Shown one piece after another: positions 1 through 9,533 of a DNA stretch of 60,287 bases. Location: the NCBI RefSeq assembly GCF_016820515.1, contig NZ_JADHDV010000023.1:1-60287 (forward strand). The letters are read 5' to 3'. The translations under genes were made by a program, and so were the position numbers. Position 1 is the stretch's first letter. Every line of letters starts with the position of its first letter. Source of the stretch: Pseudoxanthomonas beigongshangi (GTDB lineage Bacteria; Pseudomonadota; Gammaproteobacteria; Xanthomonadales; Xanthomonadaceae). The notes below the pieces were generated by a model that had not been told where the DNA came from, searched no databases, and worked only from the letters and a program-made list of their open reading frames with translations.

Positions 1-89
1 TGTCTACAGAACTCTGGCCGGTCCAAAACGGCTGGGAACTTGGCCAACACTCGCTCTATTTGCTCGATCAGTTTTGAGTCGTGGGACAT
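1..89 (-). CDS. Partial hypothetical protein, N-terminal 29 residues only
   Basis: An ATG at 89 opens a minus-strand frame (MSHDSKLIEQIERVLAKFPA...) that runs off the left edge of the window without a stop. The first residues look like an ordinary amphipathic helix, but too little is present to assign a family. Base composition is poorer in G+C than the genes to the right, which fits an accessory segment next to the tRNA gene. There is no strong ribosome binding site just upstream, so the call is weak and depends on sequence outside the window. Confidence 0.35.
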   Translation of the reverse strand, partial: MSHDSKLIEQIERVLAKFPAVLDRPEFCR

Positions 90-297
90 TTTCGGACGAG
101 CCCTAATTACCTAAGTGACCCCAGGGGTCCGGTTGTATGACTGTTCCACAGCGGTCCGAATCTGACAGCACCCTTGATTTGGCCCGATTCTAGGTGGCTG
201 AAAGCCCCGCCAACAAGTAGTAGGAATGACCGACCCTGGCCCAGCTCCGCGCCGGCGAGGCGGATGTCAGCTTTGGGTCGAAAGGGACATTACACCA

Positions 298-315
298 CGG
301 GGGTTCGAACCCCCG
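298..315. repeat. 18-bp perfect palindrome resembling a T-arm
   Basis: The sequence cgggggttcgaacccccg reads the same on both strands. The ttcgaac core is the usual T-loop sequence, but a search by eye of the 80 bases on each side finds no D-arm or anticodon arm, so this is not a complete tRNA. It may be a tRNA fragment left by integration or a protein-binding palindrome. Confidence 0.45.
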
Positions 316-495
316 GTCGCCGCCGTGAAAGAGTGGCTGCGGAGGATGGTCAACCAGAGTCCGCTTCGGCTGAGCGCTGGCCAGCAAGCCCGGAAATCAG
401 GAATCCCCCGGGATGTCCTCAAACCTCTCCGACCTTCCCAATTCACCTCAGAGAGTAATCCGTTGATTCCCAAGGCCTAACGTTGGTCTTGTCTT

Positions 496-545
496 CAACT
501 TATGCTGGAAATCTCACATAAGTTGACCTTTTGGAGCAACTTATG
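496..545. repeat. Direct and inverted copies of caacttatg
   Basis: Three copies of the 9-mer occur at 496-504 (plus), 517-525 (as cataagttg, inverted) and 537-545 (plus). The second and third extend to a 10-bp inverted repeat (516-525 and 537-546). The spacing and the position 36 bp from the encoded CCA end of the tRNA suggest recombinase arm or core sites, or an operator for a lost regulator. The assignment is inference. Confidence 0.4.
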
Positions 546-580
546 TCGAAACGACCACCGGACAACCTTGGACTGCTTAG

Positions 581-656
581 TGGTGGGCCCACCAGGACTC
601 GAACCTGGAACCAAAGGATTATGAGTCCTCTGCTCTAACCATTGAGCTATAGGCCC
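581..656 (-). tRNA. tRNA-Ile2 with CAU anticodon (lysidine-modified)
   Basis: Read on the minus strand this folds as a complete cloverleaf: a seven-pair acceptor stem (two wobble or A-U pairs at its base), a D-arm, an anticodon arm with loop CTCATAA (anticodon CAT), a T-arm with loop TTCGAGT and an encoded CCA tail. The anticodon-arm context ACTCATAATC matches the minor isoleucine tRNA whose C34 is converted to lysidine by TilS to read AUA, rather than elongator methionine tRNA. An elongator Met tRNA is the alternative. Its 3' end faces the low-GC segment on the left, while rpoD ends 95 bp away on the right. Confidence 0.88.
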
Positions 657-695
657 GCTGCGGGGGCATTGTAGCGGGGGGCGGGGGCGGAAACG

Positions 696-721
696 AAGAA
701 CCCGCCTTGCGGCGGGTTCTT
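696..721 (-). terminator. Rho-independent terminator of rpoD
   Basis: An 11-bp perfect stem (aagaacccgcc at 696-706 and ggcgggttctt at 711-721) with a four-base loop lies 31 bp past the rpoD stop codon. A short T-rich tail follows on the minus strand. Confidence 0.8.
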
Positions 722-751
722 TGCTTTGCTGGGTTTGCCTGCTGGCTGGAA

Positions 752-2608
<1,857 letters not shown>

Positions 2609-2649
2609 GGAGGTTGCGCCACCGGCAGGAGAGGAGGAAGGAACCTAGT

Positions 2650-2658
2650 ATTATACCA
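2650..2658 (-). promoter_or_regulatory. Extended -10 promoter for rpoD
   Basis: On the minus strand TGGTATAAT (an extended -10, TGnTATAAT) lies 42 bp upstream of the rpoD start codon. No good -35 hexamer sits 16-18 bp upstream, as expected for an extended -10 promoter. Confidence 0.6.
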
Positions 2659-2720
2659 GCCCGGGCCACCCCTCGTCCCTGAAAACCATCGTGGGGACGC
2701 TGTGTCCGCCTGTCTTGACG

Positions 2721-3161
2721 TCAGGGGCGGAGCAGGAAGGTCACGGGCCCGTCATTGACCAGGCTGACGACCATATGGGCGCCGAAACGCCCGGTTTCCA
2801 CCCCTGGCGCGTGTTTTTGCCGGCAGATTTCGACCAGTCGGTTGAATCCCCGTTCAGCCTCCTCCGGCGGGGCGGCGGTGGTGAAGCTGGGACGCATGCC
2901 GGAGCGGGTATCGGCGGCCAGGGTGAACTGGCTGACCAGCAACAGGCCGCCGCCGGTATCGGTCAGGGAGCGGTTCATCTTTCCGGCGTCGTCGGCGAAC
3001 ACCCGGTAGCCCAGCAGGCGCTCGGCCATGCGCTGGAACTGCGGCTCGGCATCGCCCGGCTCCACCGCCACCAGGGCCAGCAGGCCGCCGCCAATGGCGC
3101 CCACGGTTTCGTCGTCCACGGTCACCGACGCCCGGGTGACCCGCTGTATCAAGGCAAGCAT
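2721..3161 (-). CDS. dtd: D-aminoacyl-tRNA deacylase
   Basis: Dtd hydrolyses D-amino acids, and mischarged glycine, from tRNA as a chirality proofreading enzyme. The 146 residues match the usual 145-150. The conserved SQFTLAAD block lies near residues 78-85 and the Gly-cisPro signature NDGPVT sits close to the C-terminus. The start at 3161 ([15 protein letters not shown]) was chosen because that is the conserved N-terminus; a longer frame exists upstream but adds nothing conserved. It is divergent from the acyltransferase gene that begins at 3214. Confidence 0.95.
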   Translation of the reverse strand: MLALIQRVTRASVTVDDETVGAIGGGLLALVAVEPGDAEPQFQRMAERLLGYRVFADDAGKMNRSLTDTGGGLLLVSQFTLAADTRSGMRPSFTTAAPPEEAERGFNRLVEICRQKHAPGVETGRFGAHMVVSLVNDGPVTFLLRP

Positions 3162-3213
3162 GCGGCCATGCTCGCGGCCCGGCCGGTCACGGTCAACCGC
3201 TAGACTGATCACG

Positions 3214-4113
3214 ATGAAGCCGCAGACCACCGCCCTCCTCCTCTACACCGCGATCGCCTGGTTCATGCGCCTGCCCTGGCCGCTGCTGCAGTGGCTGGGG
3301 AACCGGCTGGCCTGGCTATGGCTGCGCACCGACGCCCGCGAGAGCCGGGTGGCCCGGCGCAACCTGGAGCTGGCCTTCCAAGGCCTGGACGACCGCGCAC
3401 GGCAGGCGCTGCACCGGGACATCCTGCGCGCCACCACCCGCCAGCTGATGGAAACCCTGCGCTTCTGGACCCAGCCGCACGCGCGGAACCTGGCCTGCCT
3501 GCGCGAGCTGCACGGCGCCGAGCTGTACGACCAGGCCCGCGCCGCCGGCCGCAGCGTGATCATCGCCGCGCCCCACTACGGCAACTGGGAACTGCTGAAC
3601 CAGTGGCTGGCCTCGCGCGGGCCGTACGCGTTCGTGTACCGGGTGCCGGAGTCGCCGGTGGGCGACGCCTTCCTGCTGCGCGCGCGCGGCGCGGCCAACA
3701 TCACCCAGGTGCGCGCCGAGGGACCGGCGGTGCGCCAGTTGTGGAAGCAGCTCAAGGACGGCGGCGTGGTGGCGATCCTGCCGGACCAGCAGCCCAAGGC
3801 CGGCGACGGCGAGTTCGCGCCGTTCTTCGGCGTGCAGGCGCTGACCATGACGCTGCTGTCGCGGCTGGCCGAGCGCACCGGCGCGGTGGTGCTGTTCGCC
3901 TGGTGCGAGCGGATCGGCGACGGCCCGGATTTCGCCCTGCACATCGAACCGGCCGAGCCAGCCATTGCCGATCCGGATCCGGTGGTGGCGGTGACCGCGC
4001 TCAACGCCGGCGTGGAGCGGATCGCGCGTCGCGATCCGGCCCAGTACCAGTGGACGTACAAACGCTATACCCTGCGGCCACCGGGCAGCGGCGAGGACAA
4101 TCCTTACCTCTGA
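3214..4113 (+). CDS. LpxL/HtrB-family acyltransferase (lipid A late acylation)
   Basis: The 299-residue protein belongs to the bacterial lipid A acyltransferase family, which moves an acyl chain from acyl-ACP to lipid A precursors or related lipids at the inner membrane. An N-terminal hydrophobic anchor (residues 7-38) is followed by the catalytic HX4E motif HYGNWE at 121-126 and the conserved LPDQQP segment near residue 190. Size and layout fit LpxL/LpxM; which position is acylated cannot be read from the sequence. The start at 3214 was preferred over an upstream in-frame ATG because the anchor begins directly after it and the longer form would overlap dtd. Confidence 0.88.
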   Translation: MKPQTTALLLYTAIAWFMRLPWPLLQWLGNRLAWLWLRTDARESRVARRNLELAFQGLDDRARQALHRDILRATTRQLMETLRFWTQPHARNLACLRELHGAELYDQARAAGRSVIIAAPHYGNWELLNQWLASRGPYAFVYRVPESPVGDAFLLRARGAANITQVRAEGPAVRQLWKQLKDGGVVAILPDQQPKAGDGEFAPFFGVQALTMTLLSRLAERTGAVVLFAWCERIGDGPDFALHIEPAEPAIADPDPVVAVTALNAGVERIARRDPAQYQWTYKRYTLRPPGSGEDNPYL

Positions 4114-4149
4114 ACCCGCGTGATGATTCGAACGCGACAAGGGGACGAC

Positions 4150-5589
4150 ATGCGTGCAATGGGATTGTGGCTGGCGCTGTGGGCGGCGCCGGCGCTGGCG
4201 GCGGGCGATGATCTGGCCGAAATGAACGCGGTCAGCCGCGCCTGGGATCGCTACGCGGAGCTGGTGAACGCGAACAAGCCCGAAAGCGCGGATCTGCTGG
4301 CGGCCTCCAGCTTTACCCATTTCACTTTCCTGCGCGACGCCGCGCTGTACGCCTCGGCCGACCAGCTGCGGCGCCTGCCTTCCGATGATCGGATCAAGGC
4401 CTACCTGCTGCGCGCCACCCAGGACGAGGCCGCGCTGAAGAAGATGGACGGCGTCGCGTTGGCGCGCCTGTTCGCCAGCAAGGGCTGGATTTCGGTGCGC
4501 AGCGACGAGGAGGACGGCCCCGTCTCGCTGACCCACGTGACCATTTCCGGCGATCACGCCGTGTCCGAGCTGGGCCCGCCGACCGAGAGCAATTTCCAGT
4601 TCGGCCCGGATTTCGTGCGCGAGAAGGACGGCTGGAAGTACCGGCTGGAATCCTCGGCGCTGGCGGCGTCGGCGGCTTTCGACCAGTCCGCCACCAATGC
4701 CGGCGTCACCAGCACCCAGATGACCGAGTTCGTGCTCGGGCGGATCCTGGAAGCGGAGCCGCCGCGGCTGGCGGTGCTGGATCGCGCGCCGGTGGACGAT
4801 GCCGCCGCGCGCATCCGCCTCAATGAGCAATGGCCGGACTACGACAGCGTGTTCCGCTTCCGGGTGGAGGCGCTGTGGCGCAAGGCCGAGGCCGAGGACG
4901 GCCTGGCCCAGTTGGCGCTGGGTTCGATGATGCTGGACGAGAATCCGCAGTACGTGCAGCGCGATCCGAAGCAGGCGCTGGAGTGGCTGGAACGCGCCAG
5001 CAACAACGGCAACACGCGCGCGGCGATGTATACCGCCGGTCTGCTGATGCAGGACCCTTCGCAGTTCGGCGATGCCCTCTACCGGCGCGTGCTGCCGCAT
5101 CTGCAGCGCGCGGCCAATGCCTCCAATGGCATGGCGATGGTGGAGTTGTCGCATTTCTACGCCGAGGGACTGGCCGGTCTGCCACAGGACTGCCGGCAGG
5201 CGGTCGACTGGCAGGCGCGCGCGGAGGAAGCGGGCGTGGAGCACGCGCGCAACGAACAGGTGTGGACACTGGCGACCTGCCCGGTCCCCGGGCAGCGTGA
5301 CCCGGCCCGCGCGCTGGAGCTGGCGCGGTTCATGATCGAACGCAAGGACAAGCTGTCCTCGGGCGAACTGGACACTGTCGCCGCGGCCTTCGCCGCCAAC
5401 GGCAAATTCGAACAGGCGGTCGCCTACCAGGCCGAGGCCGTGGCCAAGGCCCCGGAGGAGTACACCGACCGCAAGGCGCTGGCCGCCACCCTCAAGCGCA
5501 TGAAGGGACGGCTGTCCGACTACCGCAAGGGTCGCGACTACGTGCTCGACTACAGCATGTACGAACAGGCGAAGGCGGAGAGTCGCTGA
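4150..5589 (+). CDS. Secreted Sel1-like repeat protein
   Basis: The 479-residue product begins with a signal peptide (MRAMGLWLALWAAPALAAGD) and an aagggg ribosome binding site precedes the ATG at 4150. The C-terminal half carries Sel1-like alpha-helical repeats, for example LAQLALGSMMLDENPQYVQR, AAMYTAGLLMQDP and MAMVELSHFYAEGL, so it is probably a periplasmic scaffold for protein contacts. The N-terminal half (residues 22-230) has no recognised domain. It overlaps the next gene by one base (TGATG), so it is probably cotranscribed with the two PH-domain membrane proteins. No specific role can be assigned. Confidence 0.8.
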   Translation: MRAMGLWLALWAAPALAAGDDLAEMNAVSRAWDRYAELVNANKPESADLLAASSFTHFTFLRDAALYASADQLRRLPSDDRIKAYLLRATQDEAALKKMDGVALARLFASKGWISVRSDEEDGPVSLTHVTISGDHAVSELGPPTESNFQFGPDFVREKDGWKYRLESSALAASAAFDQSATNAGVTSTQMTEFVLGRILEAEPPRLAVLDRAPVDDAAARIRLNEQWPDYDSVFRFRVEALWRKAEAEDGLAQLALGSMMLDENPQYVQRDPKQALEWLERASNNGNTRAAMYTAGLLMQDPSQFGDALYRRVLPHLQRAANASNGMAMVELSHFYAEGLAGLPQDCRQAVDWQARAEEAGVEHARNEQVWTLATCPVPGQRDPARALELARFMIERKDKLSSGELDTVAAAFAANGKFEQAVAYQAEAVAKAPEEYTDRKALAATLKRMKGRLSDYRKGRDYVLDYSMYEQAKAESR

Positions 5590-6110
5590 TGAGCGACCTC
5601 CCCGTCGAAACGCCAGACGCGGCACCGCCCGCCGCGCCGGACACCGCGTCCGGCTGGCAGCCCGTGCCACCGCGCGGTGGCGTACTGGCCGCCTTGGGCG
5701 GCGCGATCATCGGCATCCCGCTGGCGGTGGGCGCGGCGTTCGTCAGCCAGGCGTCCGGCTGGCTGTCGCCGTGGCTGGCCGCGCCGGCCGTGTTCCTGAT
5801 CGGCGCGGTGCTGTGCGGTTGGCTGAGCCTGCGCCGGCACCTGCGCACACGCTGGAAGCTGGACGAGTCCGGCTTCGCGGTGCGGCGCGGCAACTGGTGG
5901 CAGAGCGAAACCCATGTGCCGATTTCGCGCGTGCAGCACCTGGACCTGAAACGCGGCCCGCTGGAACGCGGCATGGGCCTGGCGACGCTGGTCGTGCACA
6001 CCGCCGGCACCCGCCAGGCCACGGTCAGCGTGCAGGCGATGGATGCGGCCGACGCCGAACGCCTGCGCGACCGGCTGGCCCGGCAACTCGACCTCGACGA
6101 CGCGTTGTGA
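5589..6110 (+). CDS. Bacterial PH-domain membrane protein (YdbS-like)
   Basis: The 173-residue protein has two adjacent transmembrane helices (about residues 32-55 and 60-80) followed by a bacterial PH domain of the bPH2/DUF304 type (residues about 90-165, containing FAVRRGNWWQSETHVPISRVQHLDLKR split across two strands). This is the layout of YdbS, the smaller partner of a two-gene pair. The stop codon overlaps the GTG start of the larger YdbT-like gene. Biochemical function of the family is not firmly established; a role in membrane or envelope stress is suggested for some members. Confidence 0.85.
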   Translation: MSDLPVETPDAAPPAAPDTASGWQPVPPRGGVLAALGGAIIGIPLAVGAAFVSQASGWLSPWLAAPAVFLIGAVLCGWLSLRRHLRTRWKLDESGFAVRRGNWWQSETHVPISRVQHLDLKRGPLERGMGLATLVVHTAGTRQATVSVQAMDAADAERLRDRLARQLDLDDAL

Positions 6111-7648
6111 GCGTTCCCGAGCCTCCCCCGCTCCCTTCCGCCGCCGACGCGCCGATGGCGGTGGAGCAGCGGTTGCATCCGTGGTCGTGGCTGTTCGTGC
6201 TGGTGCAGCAGCTCAAGCAGTTCATCCTGCCGCTGATCGCGCTGGTGGTATTCGGCGGACGCGGGGATCCGGACAATCTGTGGGCCACGCTGGGTCCACT
6301 GATTGCCGTCGGCATGCTGGTGATCCTGTCGGTGGTCCAGTACTTCACCTATCGCTACCGGATTGGCCGCGATGGCCTGACCATCCGCAGCGGCTGGCTG
6401 CATCGCAGCCTGCGCGAGATTCCGTTCGCGCGCATCCACAACGTGGGCATCCACCAGTCGTTGCTGCATCGCCTGTTCCAGGTGGCGGAAGTACGGCTGG
6501 AGTCGGCCGGCGGGCAGAAGCCCGAAGCGGAGATGCGGGTGCTGAGCCTGTCGGCGGCCACCGCGCTGGAGAACCTGATCCGCCATCGCGGCCAGGCCGC
6601 GCCGGCATCGATGACCGATGCGCCGTCCCTGCCCGCTTCGAACACCTTGCTGGCGCTGCCGCTGACGGAAGTGATCCGGCTCGGGCTGGCCTCCAACCGC
6701 GGCATGGTGGTGGTCGCGGCGGCGTTCGGCCTGGCCTGGCAGGTGCTGCCCGACAAGATGATGGCGGGGCTGGTGCGGCGCTATTCGCGCGAAGCCTTCG
6801 GCTACGCGAGCCATCTGGAATGGACGTGGCAGAGCGGCGCGCTCGCCGCGCTGGCAATCCTCGCGCTGGTGCTGGTGCTGACCCGCCTGCTGTCGGTGCT
6901 GCTGGCGCTGGTGCAGTTCCATGGCTTTCGCCTGAGCGAATCCGATCGCCGCCTGACCGTCGAACGCGGCCTGCTCACGCGCCTGCGCACCAGCGTGTCG
7001 CGCCGGCGCATCCAGGCCTGGACCTTGCGCGAAGGCGTGGTGCAACGCTGGCTGAAGCGGCGCAGCCTGCACATCGATACCGCGGTGGCCAGCCGGGTGG
7101 ATCACGACGATGGCCGGGCCTTGAAGGTATTGGCGCCGATCGCCACGCGGGACGCCTGCGATGCGCTGGTCCGCCATCTGCTGCCGCATTCGGACTGGCC
7201 GCCCACGCGCTGGCAGCCAATGCCGGCGCGGGCGGCGTGGCGGCTGTGGCTGCCCGGGCTGATCCTCACGCCGCTGCTGGCGCTCGCGCTGTGGTTTCCG
7301 TTCGGCGCCTGGGCGGGCCTGGCATTGCTGGCCTGGCCGCTGACCGGTTGGGCCGCGTGGCAGAACGCGCGCCGTTCCGGCTACACGGCCGGCGATGAAC
7401 TGATCGCGGTGCGCGGCGGCTGGTGGTGGCGCTGGTGGCGGTTCGCCGAGGTCGACAAGCTGCAGGCGCTGCGGCTGGCGCGCTCGCCGATCGATCGCTG
7501 GCTGGGCACGGCCACGCTGTGGCTGGACACCGCCGGCGACAGCGGTCTGGCCTCGCCCCTGCGATTGCGCTTCCTGCCCGAGCCGGAAGCGCGGGCGATC
7601 TACGAGCGACTGGCGCAGGCGCTGGCGCGCCGCCGCCTGCGCTGGTGA
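6107..7648 (+). CDS. Multi-PH-domain membrane protein (YdbT-like)
   Basis: A GTG start overlaps the previous stop codon (GTGA), giving 513 residues. The protein alternates pairs of transmembrane helices with bPH2/DUF304 domains: helices around 25-75, then a PH domain starting with RIGRDGLTIRSGWLHRSLRE, a second unit beginning near LSESDRRLTVERGLLTRLRT and a third beginning near ELIAVRGGWWWRWWRFAEVD. Three PH units with an inner-membrane topology match YdbT of Bacillus. It is the last gene of the three-gene set that starts at 4150 and meets the minus-strand gene at 7653 tail to tail with four bases between them. Confidence 0.85.
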   Translation: MSVPEPPPLPSAADAPMAVEQRLHPWSWLFVLVQQLKQFILPLIALVVFGGRGDPDNLWATLGPLIAVGMLVILSVVQYFTYRYRIGRDGLTIRSGWLHRSLREIPFARIHNVGIHQSLLHRLFQVAEVRLESAGGQKPEAEMRVLSLSAATALENLIRHRGQAAPASMTDAPSLPASNTLLALPLTEVIRLGLASNRGMVVVAAAFGLAWQVLPDKMMAGLVRRYSREAFGYASHLEWTWQSGALAALAILALVLVLTRLLSVLLALVQFHGFRLSESDRRLTVERGLLTRLRTSVSRRRIQAWTLREGVVQRWLKRRSLHIDTAVASRVDHDDGRALKVLAPIATRDACDALVRHLLPHSDWPPTRWQPMPARAAWRLWLPGLILTPLLALALWFPFGAWAGLALLAWPLTGWAAWQNARRSGYTAGDELIAVRGGWWWRWWRFAEVDKLQALRLARSPIDRWLGTATLWLDTAGDSGLASPLRLRFLPEPEARAIYERLAQALARRRLRW

Positions 7649-7652
7649 GCGC

Positions 7653-8714
7653 TCAGCCCGCGGCCGGTCCCCAGTAGCCGAGGTCCTTGCGGATCTGCAG
7701 CCCGCGCAACAGGCTGCCGAACGGCTTGCGCGCCAGCGGACCCAGTTCGCCGCGCAGCAGCCGCTCGGCGGCAATCATCACCCGCTGCGAGGAATGCCCG
7801 TCGTGATACGGATGGATCGCGGTGGCGTAGTCGGCCAGCGCGGCGCGCAACGCGTCGTCCGGTGCGAACGCGCGCGCCAGCATCTCCGGCAGGCGCGCCG
7901 GATCGTCGAAGTCGATCATGTGCGGCTTGGGCGCACGGTTGCGGAAAGTCACCACCGGCTTGCGCTGGACCACGAATTCGCTGACCACCGAAGTGGTGTC
8001 GGCCACCAGCACGTCGGCCGCGCGCTCGGCGCTGATCAGATCCTCGGTCTCGACGAACACGGCATTCGCGCCGGCCAGCGCGCGATAGCGCGCGAACAGG
8101 TCCGGCGCGCACTTGGGGTGCAGGGTCAGCAGCCAGAAGCGCTCGCCGGTGGCCACCTGCGCGGCGATGGCCTCATGCAGGTGCGGGGCCGCGCTCAGGC
8201 GTTCGGTGAAGGTCGACGCGAACATCGCCACCGGCCGTCCGTTGGCCTGCGCGCGCCATTGCCGGACCCGCGCGTCCTCCCGCCCGAACAGCGGATCCAG
8301 CTTGGGCCAGCCGGTCTCGACCACCTTGAAGTGACCGGCCTCACGGGCCAGCGCCTCGAACGGCGCGGTGGTCGCCGGCCCCTGCGTGCAGTACAGGTCG
8401 AACATGCCGCGCACCCGGAAGTGGCCGCGCGCGGCATCGCGCTTCTCCACGTTGAAGCCATGGAACAGCTGCACCTTGGCGCCGGACACGAAGGTCGGCA
8501 CCCAGTTGGCGGCGCTGAACACCGCGCGCGGGCGCAGGTCGACGGCCTGGCGCGCGTGTTCGATCATCCTCACCGGCGCAGGCAGCCGCGAGCCGGCGGC
8601 ACCATCGACGAACCAGGCGTGCACGCCGTGTCCGGCGGCTTGCAGCGCATCGGCCAGCGGCTGCAAGATGGGCAGCGCATAGCGTTCCGTCGCAAACAAC
8701 AGGTAATCCGCCAT
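7653..8714 (-). CDS. CDP-glycerol glycerophosphotransferase-like protein
   Basis: The 353-residue protein resembles the CDP-glycerol:poly(glycerophosphate) glycerophosphotransferase fold (Glyphos_transf, GT-B like). Indicators are LFHGFNVEKRD, GWPKLDPLFGR, the mid-protein FASTFTE, the LTLHPK histidine motif and the late ADTTSVVSEFV segment that positions the donor. These enzymes transfer polyol phosphates or sugars in surface-polymer synthesis. The start at 8714 gives the conserved MADYLLFATERYALPIL beginning. It is the only minus-strand gene at the left end of the glycan cluster and is divergent from the GT2 gene, with only 28 bp between them. The exact substrate is unknown. Confidence 0.75.
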   Translation of the reverse strand: MADYLLFATERYALPILQPLADALQAAGHGVHAWFVDGAAGSRLPAPVRMIEHARQAVDLRPRAVFSAANWVPTFVSGAKVQLFHGFNVEKRDAARGHFRVRGMFDLYCTQGPATTAPFEALAREAGHFKVVETGWPKLDPLFGREDARVRQWRAQANGRPVAMFASTFTERLSAAPHLHEAIAAQVATGERFWLLTLHPKCAPDLFARYRALAGANAVFVETEDLISAERAADVLVADTTSVVSEFVVQRKPVVTFRNRAPKPHMIDFDDPARLPEMLARAFAPDDALRAALADYATAIHPYHDGHSSQRVMIAAERLLRGELGPLARKPFGSLLRGLQIRKDLGYWGPAAG

Positions 8715-8742
8715 CAACGCCTCCTCGAACCACCGGGTCCCG

Positions 8743-9531
8743 ATTTCGGCCTGCATTATCGCGTTTAACGAAGCGGACCGCATTGGCGACTGCCTGGCCT
8801 CGCTGGCGTTCTGCGACGAGATCGTGGTGGTGGATTCGTATTCCACCGATGCCACGGTGGCGATCGCGCAGGCGGCGGGCGCGCGGGTGCTGCAACGGGC
8901 CTTCGACGGCTTCCGCAGCCAGAAGCAGTTCGCGATCGAACAGGCCCGGCATGACTGGGTGCTGTGCCTGGACGCGGACGAGCGCGTGGACGACACCTTG
9001 CGCGGCGCCATCGAGTCGGCGCGCGCGACCGGTTTCGAGGGCGCGGCCGGTTACCGGTTCGCCCGCCTGTCGGACTATTTCGGCCGCTTCCTGCGCCACG
9101 GCAACGCCTATCCGGATCGGGTGCTGCGCTTGTTCGACCGCCGCCGTGGCGGCTGGCGCGGCAAGCGCGAGGTGCATGAAGCGGCCAGCGTGGACGGCGC
9201 GGTGAAGACCCTGCGCGGGGACTTGATCCATTACCCGTACCGTTCGCTGGAGCAGCAGTTGCTCAAGACCCAGCGCTACGCGCGGATGATGGCCGAGCAC
9301 GATTTCGCGCGCGGCAAGCGCGCCACCCTGGCCAAGCTGGTGCTGTCGCCGGCCTGGCGCTTCTGGCGCGGCTACCTGCTGCGCGGCGGCTTCCTCGATG
9401 GCTGGCACGGCCTGGTCTACGCCTACGTGCGCGCCAACTACGTGCGCCAGAAGACCGTCATGCTGTGGCTGCTGCAGACCGGGCAGCCGGTCGTGACTCC
9501 CGTTTCCCCCGAACCTGCGAACAAGGCCTGA
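8743..9531 (+). CDS. Family 2 glycosyltransferase (WaaE/KdtX-like), ATT start inferred
   Basis: The 262-residue reading begins SACIIAFNEADRIGDCLASL, the standard N-terminal strand of WaaE/KdtX-like GT2 enzymes, followed by VVVDSYSTD and the LDADERV metal-binding motif near residue 75; WaaE-type enzymes add a sugar to the lipopolysaccharide inner core. The frame is closed by a TAA at 8704-8706, and between that and the GTG at 8824 there is no ATG, GTG or TTG, and no CTG early enough to preserve this strand. I therefore place the start at ATT 8743, in front of the conserved strand; starting at GTG 8824 would remove 27 essential residues. A base error is the main alternative. The stop lies 3 bp before asnB. 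Confidence 0.72.
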   Translation: MSACIIAFNEADRIGDCLASLAFCDEIVVVDSYSTDATVAIAQAAGARVLQRAFDGFRSQKQFAIEQARHDWVLCLDADERVDDTLRGAIESARATGFEGAAGYRFARLSDYFGRFLRHGNAYPDRVLRLFDRRRGGWRGKREVHEAASVDGAVKTLRGDLIHYPYRSLEQQLLKTQRYARMMAEHDFARGKRATLAKLVLSPAWRFWRGYLLRGGFLDGWHGLVYAYVRANYVRQKTVMLWLLQTGQPVVTPVSPEPANKA

Positions 9532-9533
9532 CC

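Larger units (their letters stand above)
90..580. other. Lower-GC gene-poor segment next to tRNA-Ile
   Basis: No convincing gene is seen in this stretch; the short open frames have no recognisable family or codon bias. It holds an imperfect hairpin at 264-290 (atgtc and gacat arms), an 18-bp perfect palindrome at 298-315 whose core (ggttcgaacc) resembles a tRNA T-arm, and three copies of the 9-mer caacttatg (two direct, one inverted) at 496-545. It lies immediately beyond the 3' end of the tRNA gene, where site-specific integrases commonly insert, so a remnant or the edge of an integrated element is inferred. Confidence 0.5.

Noticed and set aside
254..321. Possible second tRNA around the T-arm-like palindrome
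   Set aside because: An acceptor-like pairing of five bases exists, but no D-arm or anticodon arm can be folded, and the length is too short.
3316..5670. Long minus-strand frame antisense to the acyltransferase and Sel1 genes
   Set aside because: It is Arg/His/Gln-rich with no motif and crosses two well-supported plus-strand genes.
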